A DNA stretch of 64,000 bases from Planctomycetota bacterium (GCA_018242625.1 JAFEBO010000008.1:434001-498000); one strand, 5' to 3'; shown: positions 50,872 to 60,180, numbered from the stretch's first letter. Notes: generated by a model not told the origin, from the letters alone. Translations and numbers: made by a program.

Positions 50872-52929
50872 TCACCGCTCGCGACGTTCCATCAATTGCT
50901 CCAGCCGCTCGAGCCGCGCCTTGAGCGCCGCATTCTCGACGCGCAGCGACTCGATCTGCGCATCCTTTTCCGCGCGCAGGTCGCGCAGCGCCTCGACCAT
51001 CAGCGCCGTCGTGCTCCGCTCCGTGACCATCCGCATGCCGTCGCGATCACGCGTCACCCAGTCCGGAAAGACGCGTTCCACCTCGTCCGCCATCAGCCCG
51101 ATCTGCATCCCCGGCAAAGCACGCCCGTTCTTGATCTCCGCTTCGTTGTAGAAGTACTGGTAGCCCCGGAGAGTCAGCAGCCGATCCAGCGTCCCCCGGA
51201 GCGGCGAAACATCGTGCTTGGTGCGCGGATCCGAGATCGCCGCCCACGAGCCGCCCCCGGGCTTGCTCGCCAGGCCGTCGGACCGGAATCCAAACGTCGG
51301 ATTCCACACGCCGCCGGGGATCGTCCCGATCGTAAAGAAGTCCGCCGATGGCCCAGAACTGTTGTCGTCGCCGATGATGAGCCGGAGATCGGTCGAGTTC
51401 GACGCGCCGGTCGTGACATTCACCCGCGTAAGGGCAACCAGATCCGTGTTCTCCGCCGTGCTGAGCGTGTTCCCGACGGTGCCGAACACGAGCGAGTTGG
51501 ACGCCCCGGCTCCCGTTTGAATCTGCACCGAACCGTTCACAGCCAACGCCTGTTCCGGATTGTTCACTCCGATTCCCACGCGCCCGTTCGACTGCAAAAT
51601 CATCGTGGTCGTGTTGCCGCCGGCGGTCGAACCGCTGCCAATCAGAAGTTTGCCAACGCCCTCCGGGTTTGTAGATCCAGTCGAAATCAAGTGCCAGTAC
51701 GTGCCACCCGCGGATGCGTTGCGCAGATTGAGCCAGGTGCCGATTGTGCTGGCCGACTCGAGTTGTGCCGCGACATTGTCGCTGGCCGAAGCGACATGCA
51801 GCCGAAAAAGCGGGCTCGAAACACCGATTCCCGCATTTCCGTCGCCGTAACGAATACCGCCGGTCGCCGGCACCCACGGAGAAAACGCACTCGCTACATT
51901 GTCCGGAATTCCGGCGATTCCCTCCCACGGCGCGCCCGCGGAAAACAGCGAGTACTGCGATTGCGTCGCCACCATCGCCGCCGGAACCTGACCAATCCGC
52001 GTGCGCGGCAGAATCGGAACAAACGTGCCGCTCCCCGACGGCGTCGCCACCGCCACGTCCAGGTACCGATCCGGCACACTCACAAACGTGCTCGCGTCCA
52101 CAGGGATCTGAACGCTGAAGATGCCACCGATCACCGCGATATTGCTCTGCGTCGCCGTCGGCGTGACGGGATTTCCGCCGGTCTCACTGTCGTAGATCGT
52201 GAAACGCATGTCGGCCGTCCCCGAGTACGGCGCGCCAGCGTTGTTCAGGCGACCTTGATAGGAAAACGCGCTCCCGCTGCCCCGCGCCCGCAAAAGCACG
52301 TACGACGGCGTGAGGTACCCCGCGCCGAGGTCCCTCACTGGAAGCGGCGCGACAGCACCAAGATTCTTGGGGTCAATGGGGGGTGTCGAAGTGCCACCAT
52401 AAAAGGTGCGCCCGTTCACATACGGCGGCGTGGGGCCGACCTGAACCGGAAACGGATATGTGGCCACGGGCGTAACAACCGAAGCGCCAACAAAGAACGA
52501 GCCCGTCACGGCGACCGGATTGGAAAGAACGTACTCGTTTAGTGCGCCCGAGCTGGTGCTCTGAACCGTGATGCTCTGCTGCCAGAGCAACGTGGCATTC
52601 ACCGGGTTCCCCGAACCGTTGTCCTGCCAGACAAAAACCCGCGCCGGAGTTCCGTTGGGCACGAAATTCCAAGCAACGGAAATTGAACTGATGAGGTCGG
52701 CGCCTCCGACGGCGTCGTACCGATGAATCACGAGGTTTTCGCCGCCCACCGGACCGATCGAGTTGTTCGCCGGGGCATTGTCATATTGATACGTGCTGGG
52801 GGCCGAGCGATCTTGAAACGCAGCCTGCTCCCCAGCCGGTATCGCCCGAACCAGCGGAGCCGTCTCCGCCGCGCGGACAGCCGGGAGCATAAGGAAAAAC
52901 AAACTTCCGATGAACACCAAACGCGTCAT
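50872..52929 (-). CDS. Large secreted protein with C-terminal S74 self-cleaving chaperone
   Basis: A 685-residue protein with a signal peptide (MTRLVFIGSLFFLMLPAVRAA). An extracellular body contains repeated beta segments (FSYQGRLNNAGAPYSGTADMRFT, VGIGVNNPEQALAV). The last 130 residues form a Peptidase_S74-type intramolecular chaperone: SDPRTKHDVSPLRG holds the cleavage serine, then IGLMADEVERVFPDWV, ending in a coiled coil (ENAALKARLERLEQLMERRE). Such domains trimerise fibres of phage tails and some bacterial surface proteins and then cut themselves off. The start is ATG 52929, with GGAG seven bases upstream. Confidence 0.8.
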   Translation of the reverse strand: MTRLVFIGSLFFLMLPAVRAAETAPLVRAIPAGEQAAFQDRSAPSTYQYDNAPANNSIGPVGGENLVIHRYDAVGGADLISSISVAWNFVPNGTPARVFVWQDNGSGNPVNATLLWQQSITVQSTSSGALNEYVLSNPVAVTGSFFVGASVVTPVATYPFPVQVGPTPPYVNGRTFYGGTSTPPIDPKNLGAVAPLPVRDLGAGYLTPSYVLLRARGSGSAFSYQGRLNNAGAPYSGTADMRFTIYDSETGGNPVTPTATQSNIAVIGGIFSVQIPVDASTFVSVPDRYLDVAVATPSGSGTFVPILPRTRIGQVPAAMVATQSQYSLFSAGAPWEGIAGIPDNVASAFSPWVPATGGIRYGDGNAGIGVSSPLFRLHVASASDNVAAQLESASTIGTWLNLRNASAGGTYWHLISTGSTNPEGVGKLLIGSGSTAGGNTTTMILQSNGRVGIGVNNPEQALAVNGSVQIQTGAGASNSLVFGTVGNTLSTAENTDLVALTRVNVTTGASNSTDLRLIIGDDNSSGPSADFFTIGTIPGGVWNPTFGFRSDGLASKPGGGSWAAISDPRTKHDVSPLRGTLDRLLTLRGYQYFYNEAEIKNGRALPGMQIGLMADEVERVFPDWVTRDRDGMRMVTERSTTALMVEALRDLRAEKDAQIESLRVENAALKARLERLEQLMERRER

Positions 52930-53216
52930 ACACATTCTCCGCGGCGGGAACTGATTTGATACACCGAGCTTACCAGAGACCCCCGTTCCGACGGCGCGGT
53001 TCTCCGAGTTGCCGCACAAAATCAATGACGTCACTGTCCTTGCCAACCCGAGGGCAGAACCCCCAATTCGATGCCCAACCCCGTGCCAGCACTCGCTGCT
53101 TTGAGTAAGTGGTGTCCCCGGCCTCTGGCCCCCGTAGCCCCGATCCCTCCAAAAAGATAGCAAATTTCCCAAAAACCTTCTTTGGAGTACGGGCTTTGTA
53201 TGGTACACTGCCCAAC
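52930..53216. other. Intergenic region before the 53.2-kb gene
   Basis: This 287-base gap has no gene. It contains a possible promoter for the rightward gene: TTGGAG, a 16-base spacer, and TACACT at 53204-53209. Confidence 0.3.
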
Positions 53217-53388
53217 ATGATTGCCACCCCCTCCCCCGGCCAGCACCTCTCCGACATGAATCCCCACCTCCGCCCCATCGAGGCCCACAAGCCTGCCGAC
53301 CCACCCCAGCCGGACGGCCGCGCCCCAAACCCCCAACACCCCAAAACAACACGCCCCAGACACCCACTCCCCCGGCAATCAAGTCTCG

Positions 53389-53829
53389 ATGCGCCCGATC
53401 AGCGCCAGGATCGAAGAAGAAATCCTGCTCGCTCTTGCCAACCCGCTCGCCTCGCTCATGGACATCGCGAGCGACTTCGAAATCTCCCTCGAATCCCTCG
53501 CCCTCTGGATGCTCCGACCCGACATCGCCGCCCGCATGGAGGCCATCGCTTCCGCCTCCATCACCCGCGCCGTCTTTGTCGCAAAGTCATTCCTGCCCGC
53601 CGCCGCCCGCTCCGCCGGCCGCATCATGGCCCTCCATCAGGTCGATCACGGCGACGATCCAAAGGACCTCGGCCGCGAGATCAGCAACGACCGCCGCTCC
53701 GACAAAACCGCCCTGGACGCCGCCAGCCTGCTCCTGAAAATCAGCAGACTGCTCGACCTTCCAAAGCCCGCCCCGCGCCCCGCCCCAGGCGCCATTCCGC
53801 CCGCGTCACTCACTCCGCAACGCGAATAA
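53389..53829 (+). CDS. Unrecognised protein, N-terminus probably shifted
   Basis: From ATG 53389 the 146-residue product is helical (RIEEEILLALANPLASLMDIASDFEISLESLALWML). It resembles DNA-binding small helical proteins such as terminase small subunits or HTH-like planctomycete proteins, but I cannot name it. There is no Shine-Dalgarno at this ATG. A better start is ATG 53217, with TACACT seven bases before it, but it lies in another frame. The intervening C-run-rich sequence could hold a one-base indel. The C-terminus is Pro-rich. Confidence 0.5.
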   Translation: MRPISARIEEEILLALANPLASLMDIASDFEISLESLALWMLRPDIAARMEAIASASITRAVFVAKSFLPAAARSAGRIMALHQVDHGDDPKDLGREISNDRRSDKTALDAASLLLKISRLLDLPKPAPRPAPGAIPPASLTPQRE

Positions 53830-53989
53830 CCGCTCCGCTCCCTCTCTCTGACAACAAAAGATCCGCGCCGGCACGGCCCGCCCCGGGGCCGCCAACCGTC
53901 GCATCTCGCGCTGCAATCAGCCGAACCGCTCTCGCTTTCGAGCCGCCCGCCAACGCGCAATTCACATTCAACTGCAATTCGACCCGTGA

Positions 53990-54241
53990 ACTCACCGCAG
54001 CTTCTCACTCGGTATCGTCTCGGGCCTCGGCACCTGCCCCGGCGATCTCAATTCCAGCCAGTTCGTAGACGATGCCGACTTTGTGCTTTTCGTCGATCAA
54101 TACAACATCCCTTCGTGCAGCAGCCCATCCATGCCCGCATCCTGCTCCGCAGACCTGAATTCCGACGGCTTCGTCGACGATTCCGACTTCGCCCTCTTCG
54201 CCCTCTTCGCCCTCGCCTACAACCGGCTTTTCTGCCCATAA
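53990..54241 (+). pseudogene. Dockerin-like C-terminal remnant
   Basis: The frame reads CPGDLNSSQFVDDADFVLF, then CSADLNSDGFVDDSDFALF and a final AYNRLFCP, the paired tail found on the dockerin-like proteins at 61.2 and 63.8 kb. Upstream the frame is closed by TGA at 53987-53989 and no start is available, so it is a decapitated gene. The segment TTCGCCCTC is repeated three times in a row, adding residues to the second motif. Confidence 0.72.
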
Positions 54242-54310
54242 CGGGCAACTCCGTTGCAGCAGAGCGCCAGTGTCGCGGAAGCAATCCCGTTCGAACGCCC
54301 CGCGCCAGCT

Positions 54311-56566
54311 CTACTCCACTCCGGCCCTGTCCAAAAGATCCCGCTGCGCCGGCGAGGGCTCGCGATCCCCAAGCGCCTGCTTCAGAGTGTGCCCCAGCAT
54401 CTCCGTGCTGCGCGTCGGCTTCCCCGGATGAGCCAGGCATCGTTCCAACACCGGCTGCACAAGCGCGATCGCTTCGTCGCCGCGACCACTCTCAATCAGC
54501 ACGACACCCAGATTCACGACGCAAGCCTTGGTCGTGGGGGCGTCATCCCCAAGAACGGCCTTCATAAAGGGAAGTGCCGAACGGAGTATCTCCTCGCAGG
54601 CCTTGAGATCACGGGCACGGAATGCAATTGCGCCCTCCACGCCGCGTGCGCGAAGCGTGTATGGGTGGGCCGCTCCGAGCCGGTCCTCGAGGGCGTTGGC
54701 GGCGTGGCAGGCAAGCCGTCGCGCGGCCTCCGGGTTCTTTTCCTGAAGTTCGAGCGCGGCCAGGCTCTGTTCGGCAAGTGGGGCCCGGTCGATCTCGGCC
54801 TTGGGGTTCGAAGCCCTCGCGATAACGTCAATCAGAATCGGTCGCGCTTCGACCGTTCGATTCTGCTGCACGAGGGCGGCCGCCAAGTTCGCACGCACTT
54901 CAAGCGTCCGATCATCCAGAGGCCCAAAGGCCTGCTCGTGCTCCCTTACCGCCCGCTCGAGAAGCCCGAGGGCTTCGGACGATCTTCCGACCAGGTGCAT
55001 TGCGATGCCGATCCACCCACGTGCCGCGATCGAGTCGGGGTGATGGGGCCCCAAAGCTTCTTCGCGCCAAGCAAGCGCCAACTGGGCCATCTCGAGCGCT
55101 TCTTCATACCTTTCGATCGAGCGATATCCCGAAAAGCACCAGCTGGCGATGTAGGCGCAGAATTCGGTGTCGTTCATGCGTTGCGAACGAAGTTCGTCAG
55201 CAGTCTTGTCGAGCAGATCGGAGAGGCCGACGACGTTTGTTGCTTCACGGCTCATCGTGCGTTCAAGAATCTGGTTCGTCAGTCGCACAAGCCCCCTCGA
55301 CCGTTCGTAGTCAGACGCCCTGAGCATGACCGAGCGCACCGCGATTCCCGTGCTGACCGCGAGCGCCAGAAGCACGAGTGCCGTCGTCGCGAAGGCCGCT
55401 CTGTGGCGCCGCACCAGTTTGCGGGTCCGGTAGCTCAGCGTCAGCGGCCCCGCCCGCAGCGGAAGCCCCGCAAGATAGTTGCGGATGTCTTCTGCCAACT
55501 GGGCGGCCGACTGGTACCGCTCCGTCCGGTCCTTGCGGATCGCCTTCAGCGGGATCCACTCCAGTTCATCGCGCAGCGTGCGCATCAGGTCCGCGGGACG
55601 CGTCTTGCGCTGATCGGCCGACGCCTGGGCCGAATCCGGCCGCACCGACAGCACCGCGCTCGGACGCGGCGGCTCGGACTCCCGGATGATCTTGCGGATG
55701 TCCGGGGCCGTGCCGGCGCGCAGCGAATCGGAATCAAACGGCAATGCGCCCGTCAGCAACTGATACAAAATGATCCCAAGGCTGTACACGTCCGACCGGA
55801 TGTCGATGTTCTGCATCCCCGGGTCTGTCTGCTCCGGGCTCATGTACTCCAGCGTGCCGATCCAAACGCCCAGTTCTGTGAACGCCGGGTTCACGCCCGG
55901 CAGCGGCTGCAGCATCTTCGCCACGCCAAAGTCGATGATCTTGGGCAGCGGCGTCGATTCGTTCTGAACCGTCACGAGAATGTTGCCCGGCTTGAGGTCG
56001 CGGTGGATGATGCCCTTGGTGTGAGCGTGGGCAATCGCGTCGCAGACCCGGGCAAAAAGCTCCAGCCGCTCGCGGATGCCCATGCGCTCGCGGTCGCAGT
56101 GCACCGTGATGGGCACACCCGGGATGTACTCCATCGCGAAGAACGGCAGTCCCTCCCGGCTCGTGCCCGCGTCGTAGATCTTGGCAATCGCCGGATGATC
56201 CAGGAACGCGAGCGCCTGGCGCTCGGCCTCGAATCGATGCAGGATCTGCCTGCAATCCATCCCCGCCTTCAGCACCTTGAGGGCGACGCGCCGGCGGATC
56301 GGCTCGGTCTGCTCGGCGAGGTACACGACGCCAAAGCCGCCCTCGCCAACCCGAGAGATGATCTGGTATCCCGGGAACGAGTCCCGCGGCAGATCGTGAT
56401 GAGCATGAGAAGCCGAGATTCGCTCCGGCGCGGTCGCCCCGTTGCCCGATCGCGCATCAAGCGTCTCCGCATCGGCAAGCGGCCCGTGCATGGGCCCGGA
56501 GGCGCCCGTGGTGTGTTCGCCGCCCGATTGGGAGTGCGCAGGACCATGCGACAATGGATTACTCAT
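54311..56566 (-). CDS. Serine/threonine protein kinase with C-terminal repeats
   Basis: A 751-residue Hanks-type kinase. The kinase domain (about residues 60-330) has GEGGFGVVYLAEQ, VALKVL, HRDLKPGNIL, DFGVAK and the APE-region GTLEYMSPEQ, so it should be active. A linker leads to a membrane segment (FATTALVLLALAVSTGIAV, about residue 400), followed by about 300 residues of TPR-like helices. The start is placed at MSNPLSHG (56566); a longer reading from TTG 56629 crosses a perfect hairpin. This architecture is very common in planctomycetes for stress or signalling kinases. Confidence 0.88.
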   Translation of the reverse strand: MSNPLSHGPAHSQSGGEHTTGASGPMHGPLADAETLDARSGNGATAPERISASHAHHDLPRDSFPGYQIISRVGEGGFGVVYLAEQTEPIRRRVALKVLKAGMDCRQILHRFEAERQALAFLDHPAIAKIYDAGTSREGLPFFAMEYIPGVPITVHCDRERMGIRERLELFARVCDAIAHAHTKGIIHRDLKPGNILVTVQNESTPLPKIIDFGVAKMLQPLPGVNPAFTELGVWIGTLEYMSPEQTDPGMQNIDIRSDVYSLGIILYQLLTGALPFDSDSLRAGTAPDIRKIIRESEPPRPSAVLSVRPDSAQASADQRKTRPADLMRTLRDELEWIPLKAIRKDRTERYQSAAQLAEDIRNYLAGLPLRAGPLTLSYRTRKLVRRHRAAFATTALVLLALAVSTGIAVRSVMLRASDYERSRGLVRLTNQILERTMSREATNVVGLSDLLDKTADELRSQRMNDTEFCAYIASWCFSGYRSIERYEEALEMAQLALAWREEALGPHHPDSIAARGWIGIAMHLVGRSSEALGLLERAVREHEQAFGPLDDRTLEVRANLAAALVQQNRTVEARPILIDVIARASNPKAEIDRAPLAEQSLAALELQEKNPEAARRLACHAANALEDRLGAAHPYTLRARGVEGAIAFRARDLKACEEILRSALPFMKAVLGDDAPTTKACVVNLGVVLIESGRGDEAIALVQPVLERCLAHPGKPTRSTEMLGHTLKQALGDREPSPAQRDLLDRAGVE

Positions 56567-56607
56567 AGATACATCCCGTCCCCGCCCGGCGGCACAATTG
56601 CGCCGGG

Positions 56608-56627
56608 GAAGAACCGTTTGGTTCTTC
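56608..56627. repeat. Perfect palindrome upstream of the kinase gene
   Basis: GAAGAACC and GGTTCTTC surround GTTT. On the kinase strand it lies in the expected 5' leader, about 42 bases before the ATG. It could be an operator or an RNA hairpin. Confidence 0.45.
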
Positions 56628-56677
56628 AACGCAGCATAGCGGGAATGATCTGGGGCTTAAGAGGACGGTCTTTGCGG

Positions 56678-57190
56678 TTACCGGCTGACGTACACCGTGC
56701 GATAGACATCCTCAGCGCCCTTGGCGCTGTACCGGAGCTGCCAGACCGTGCCCGGGGAGACGTAGCACGGATCAAACGTCGCGTAGCCCTTGCTGTCGGA
56801 CATCTTGGAATCGAACGGGCGCCACGGGAACTTGTCAGAGTCCAGCGAGCGTTTGTCCACTTTGCAAAGCACGGACGGCACCGGCTTGCCGTTCTTGTCC
56901 TGGAGCAGGACGCGGGTCTTCAGCACATTGGTATAGCCGTTTGCCAGCGGAGTGATCTCGCCGGATCCCTCTCGGTGCCGGATCTGCCAGAACTTTCCCG
57001 ACTCCCACTTGCCCGACTTGCAGTTGTAGATTTCAGGGGTAAGGGTGTACGTGGCGCAGTTTGCCAGGGGCTGGAAAGGGACGTCTTCCAGCACGCTCAG
57101 CCCGAGGAACGTCGCGACTCCGGCAACCGCCATCGTGCTCAGCATGTTGCGCCGGCTGAAGGCAAAGTTCGGTGTAGAGGTGAGATTCAT
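56678..57190 (-). CDS. Tat-exported protein of unknown function
   Basis: A 170-residue protein with a twin-arginine-like signal (FSRRNMLSTMAVAGVATFLGL). The mature part is unrecognised, with the segments QPLANCATYTLTP and SPGTVWQLRYSAKGAED; three cysteines remain. The shape hints at a small secreted beta domain. An AGGAG Shine-Dalgarno lies upstream. It is in the same orientation as the kinase gene, 112 bases before it, and could be co-transcribed; a functional link is not shown. Confidence 0.7.
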   Translation of the reverse strand: MNLTSTPNFAFSRRNMLSTMAVAGVATFLGLSVLEDVPFQPLANCATYTLTPEIYNCKSGKWESGKFWQIRHREGSGEITPLANGYTNVLKTRVLLQDKNGKPVPSVLCKVDKRSLDSDKFPWRPFDSKMSDSKGYATFDPCYVSPGTVWQLRYSAKGAEDVYRTVYVSR

Positions 57191-57529
57191 GTTCTGCTCC
57201 TTGGTCGCCGCCCGTGCGGCAAGTCTGCTTCCACCCTCAGAAGCGGAGAAGGAGCCCCCGGGGTGCAGAAAATGAGTGAAAGAAACCCCCGGCCTCCTGA
57301 ATGGGCCCTGGGCGCGCCCGGGGGCCCGGACGATCAGCGTAAGTGCTTTCCCAGAAAGAGATTACGACATTGCGACTGTGCTGCACCCCTCCCGGTCACT
57401 GCTCCCAATCGCAGAGAACTTCGAGAGCGCCGTCCACAACGAGCTTTTTGCGACCCGCCCCACGCGACGCTGCAGTTGCAGACGCATTTGCCGCCTCATC
57501 GACACTTCGTGCCGCATCTACTACACACG

Positions 57530-57603
57530 CTGATAAACGACGGCATCGTGGATGATTCCCACTTTGTGAACCTTGCCGCGGCGACTGACGCGCTCCTGTG
57601 TCC
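57530..57603 (+). pseudogene. Short dockerin-tail remnant
   Basis: One frame reads NDGIVDDSHFVNLAAATDALLCP (residues quoted over 23 positions; key parts NDGIVDDS and ALLCP). It mirrors NHDGIVDDSDFV...NDLLCP of the 63.8-kb protein, with the key Asp and Tyr changed to His and Thr. There is no start codon or intact reading frame, so it is a pseudogene fragment. Confidence 0.55.
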
Positions 57604-57705
57604 GTGGGCGGGGACGTGGGAGCGTGCCGGTGTTGTCGGGGAGGAGGAGGTGCTGCGCGGGGGCGGCGTGAGCCCGTTTTCAGCTTGCTCTTGCTTCCTC
57701 AGACG

Positions 57706-57711
57706 TATCAT
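57706..57711 (+). promoter_or_regulatory. Possible -10 box of the VOC gene
   Basis: TATCAT lies five bases before ATG 57717. It resembles the leaderless arrangement, with one base less. Confidence 0.35.
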
Positions 57712-57716
57712 GGCCG

Positions 57717-58199
57717 ATGCCGGACATCATCACGTTTCTGACGTATCGCAACCAGGCCGAAGAAGCGGCTCGCTTCTATACCTCTGTGTTCCCGGATTCA
57801 CGGATCACGCGGATCACGCACTACCCGGACCTCGGGCCGAGCTTTCCGATCAAGGCCGGGACGGTGATGACGGTGGAGTTCACGCTGAGCGGCCGGCGGT
57901 TTACAGCGCTCAACGGCGGGCCGCAGTTTTCGTTTACGCAGGGGATCTCGATCGCGGCGATCTGTGAGAATCAGCAGCAGGTGGATGAATACTGGAACAA
58001 GTTTGTCGCCGCCGGAGGCAAACCGGTGGCGTGCGGATGGATCACGGATCACTTCGGGGTGTCGTGGCAGATCGACCCGAAGGTGCTGATTGATCTGATC
58101 GGCGATGCGGACCGGGCGAGGGCGGCGAAGGCGATGCAGGCGATGATGACGATGGTGAAGATTGATGGGGACGAGATCAGGCGGGCGGTGGGGGGTTGA
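57717..58199 (+). CDS. VOC/PhnB-like protein
   Basis: A 160-residue protein of the vicinal-oxygen-chelate superfamily, PhnB or 3-demethylubiquinone-9-methyltransferase-like type: ITFLTYRNQAEEAARFYTSVFPDSRI, GTVMTVEFTLSGRRFTALNGG, and FGVSWQIDPKVL. It probably binds a small molecule. Such proteins occur near AHSA1-type and methyltransferase genes, as here (59.2 and 58.3 kb), in small detoxification or antibiotic-resistance-like groups. The start is ATG 57717. Confidence 0.87.
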   Translation: MPDIITFLTYRNQAEEAARFYTSVFPDSRITRITHYPDLGPSFPIKAGTVMTVEFTLSGRRFTALNGGPQFSFTQGISIAAICENQQQVDEYWNKFVAAGGKPVACGWITDHFGVSWQIDPKVLIDLIGDADRARAAKAMQAMMTMVKIDGDEIRRAVGG

Positions 58200-58250
58200 G
58201 AGGGCCGGAGTTCGCCGCCTGCCGCCGGGCGCAAAGGGGGAGGCCTAGCG

Positions 58251-59066
58251 ATGGCGCTGTACGACACGATCGGAAATAACTACGCCTCGTTCCGGCGGCC
58301 GGACCCGCGCATTGCGGAGGCGATTGACCGTGCGCTGGGAGATGCGGTTTCGGTGGCGAACATCGGGGCTGGCGCGGGTTCGTACGAGCCTGTTTCGAAG
58401 AAGGTTATTGCGGTGGAGCCGTCGGAAGTGATGATCCGGCAGCGGTCGCGGTCTGCCGCCGCGTGTTTGCTGGGAAGTGCCGATGCGATTCCGCTCGAGG
58501 ACGGGAGTGTGGATGCGGCGATGGCGATTCTGACGATTCACCATTGGCCGGACCTGGCGCGTGGTCTTCGGGAGCTTGCCCGGGTGTCGCGGCGGCGGGT
58601 CGTAATTCTGACATGGGTTCCGCCGCGTGACGGGGCTATCGAAATGGAGGCGCCGGGCGTGCGCGCGGATGGGTTGATCCCGGCGGACCCGGAACCATTC
58701 TGGCTGACGCGGGATTATTTCCCTGAGATACTTGCGCACGACCGAACGATTTTTCCGGCGAGCGCGGACCTGGCCGCGCTGCTTGAACAGACGATCGGGC
58801 GGGTTCGGGCGAGCGTGCTTGCCATCCCGCACGATTGCGTCGATGGGATGCTGTGCGCGTACTGGCGACGGCCGGAGCTGTATCTGGTCCCGGAGCGTCG
58901 CGCGGCGATGTCGAGCTTTGCGCGCATCAGTGCGGAGCGTGGCGTCGCGAAACTCCGGGCCGACATCGATGATGGCGCCTGGACATTGCGCAACCGGGAT
59001 CTGCTGGATCTGGATGCGCTCGACTGCGGCTACCGGATTGTTGTTTGTGAGAAAACGCTCATTTGA
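58251..59066 (+). CDS. Class I SAM-dependent methyltransferase
   Basis: A 271-residue methyltransferase. Motif I reads VANIGAGAGSYEP (residues about 31-43), then AVEPSEVMIRQR (acidic end of beta2) and AIPLEDGSVDAAMAILTIHHW (motif II/III). Such proteins resemble ubiquinone/menaquinone-type or small-molecule methyltransferases; substrate is unknown. GGAGG lies nine bases before the ATG. It is in one orientation with the VOC and SRPBCC genes, likely a co-transcribed group. Confidence 0.88.
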   Translation: MALYDTIGNNYASFRRPDPRIAEAIDRALGDAVSVANIGAGAGSYEPVSKKVIAVEPSEVMIRQRSRSAAACLLGSADAIPLEDGSVDAAMAILTIHHWPDLARGLRELARVSRRRVVILTWVPPRDGAIEMEAPGVRADGLIPADPEPFWLTRDYFPEILAHDRTIFPASADLAALLEQTIGRVRASVLAIPHDCVDGMLCAYWRRPELYLVPERRAAMSSFARISAERGVAKLRADIDDGAWTLRNRDLLDLDALDCGYRIVVCEKTLI

Positions 59067-59194
59067 TCTGACGGGGAAGGCGGTCTGTCGGGTGAGCGCT
59101 CGAGAAGAACCGGCGTAAGGTTTGTCGATATCGCGGAGCGCGGGTGGGAGGATTCTGATCTGTCCGCAGTGGTCCAGTTGGTTGAGGTCAAGCC

Positions 59195-59647
59195 ATGAGC
59201 ACGAGCACTATCCGACTTCACCGTGTTCTGCGGGCTCCCGCGGAGCGTGTCTATCGAGCGTTTCTGGACGGGGCGGCGCGGGTGAAGTGGCTGCCGCCGT
59301 ATGGGTATACCGCGACGCTTCACGAATCGGACGAACGTCCGGGCGGGAAGTACCGCATGTCGTTTACGAACTTCACGACGGGTCAGAGCCATAGCTTTGG
59401 CGGTGTGTACACGGAGCTGCTGCCGCACGAGCGGATCTGTTATTCGGATCGCTTTGATGATCCGAATCTGCCGGGCGAGATGCGGGTGACGATCACGTTC
59501 CGGAAGGTGATGTGCGGCACGGAGCTCAACATTGTGCAGGAGGGCGTTCCGGCGGTCATTCCGACGGAGATGTGCTACCTGGGATGGCAGGAGTCTCTGG
59601 CGCAGCTGGCCAAGCTTGTGGAGCCGGATATCGGCGCAGGGTCGTGA
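59195..59647 (+). CDS. SRPBCC (AHSA1-type) protein
   Basis: A 150-residue START-like protein of the AHSA1 family: TIRLHRVLRAPAERVYRAFLD, KWLPPYGYTATLHESDE, PGGKYRMSFTNFTTGQSH and a C-terminal GWQESLAQLAKLVEP. Such proteins bind hydrophobic ligands and often pair with an ArsR-type regulator; the next gene (minus strand) encodes a winged-helix regulator. The start is ATG 59195. Confidence 0.9.
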   Translation: MSTSTIRLHRVLRAPAERVYRAFLDGAARVKWLPPYGYTATLHESDERPGGKYRMSFTNFTTGQSHSFGGVYTELLPHERICYSDRFDDPNLPGEMRVTITFRKVMCGTELNIVQEGVPAVIPTEMCYLGWQESLAQLAKLVEPDIGAGS

Positions 59648-59704
59648 GCGGGCGACGGCGGTGAGGGCCGGATTGATCGTCCGGGCCCGCGGTGCGCTGG
59701 CCAG

Positions 59705-60082
59705 TCACCTGGCGGACTTTACAATCGGGGCGAAAAGGTCGCGCAGGGTGCAGTGGGCTTCGACGGCGTGGCGCAGGGGCAGATCGAGCGACATGCTGTA
59801 CTGGTTTCGGCGCCCCTGACGCTGGCGGGTCAGTACCCCGGCGAGTTCGAGATCAAAGACGATTTTCTGGACTGCCCGCTCGGTGATACCGATCCGGTCG
59901 GCGACATCGCGGAGGCGTGCGGCGGGGTCCTGCAGCAGGCAGACGAGCACGTGGGAGTGATTGGTGAGGAAGGTCCAGCCGGGCTGCGTGGGGCCGGGCG
60001 GGGTCTTTGGTCGCGCGGGGGTTGACGCGGGGCGCAACGGGGCTAAAGTACGAAGCCTTGTTCGTGTATTTCGTTTCGGCAT
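59705..60082 (-). CDS. Winged-helix transcriptional regulator (MarR-like)
   Basis: A 125-residue protein with an Arg/Pro-rich N-terminus and a winged HTH: HSHVLVCLLQDPAARLRDVAD, then RIGITERAVQKIVFDLELAGV and LTRQRQGRRNQYSM as the wing. It resembles single-domain MarR/ArsR-type regulators. It probably controls one of its neighbours (the AHSA1 or SbtA gene), which is inference. It is divergent from sbtA, with about 98 bases between. Confidence 0.75.
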   Translation of the reverse strand: MPKRNTRTRLRTLAPLRPASTPARPKTPPGPTQPGWTFLTNHSHVLVCLLQDPAARLRDVADRIGITERAVQKIVFDLELAGVLTRQRQGRRNQYSMSLDLPLRHAVEAHCTLRDLFAPIVKSAR

Positions 60083-60180
60083 TTTAAACTCGCTAATCAG
60101 GAAGCGTAGGTTGGCCCGGGGGCCCTTTCGCGGGGACTTTGCGCGGCTTTCCTGGGCGCTTGCGCCACGGAGTGAAGGAC

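Larger units (their letters stand above)
57191..57716. other. Intergenic region with GC palindrome and dockerin trace
   Basis: No intact gene is supported. There is a GC-rich inverted repeat around GGGCCC...GGGCCC (57303-57327), which may terminate leftward transcription. At 57530-57603 one frame reads INDGIVDDSHFVN then TDALLCP, a decayed dockerin-like tail (listed separately). Confidence 0.4.

Noticed and set aside
50872..53829. Prophage remnant around the S74 protein and terminase-like small protein
   Set aside because: No capsid, portal, integrase or lysis genes are visible. The S74 protein has a Sec signal peptide, and the 53.4-kb protein is not convincingly a terminase.
54254..57967. 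Open frame of 1237 codons on the + strand
   Set aside because: It lies opposite the kinase gene, whose domains are unmistakable. The translation is Arg/Pro-rich antisense noise, except for the short dockerin trace near 57.5 kb.
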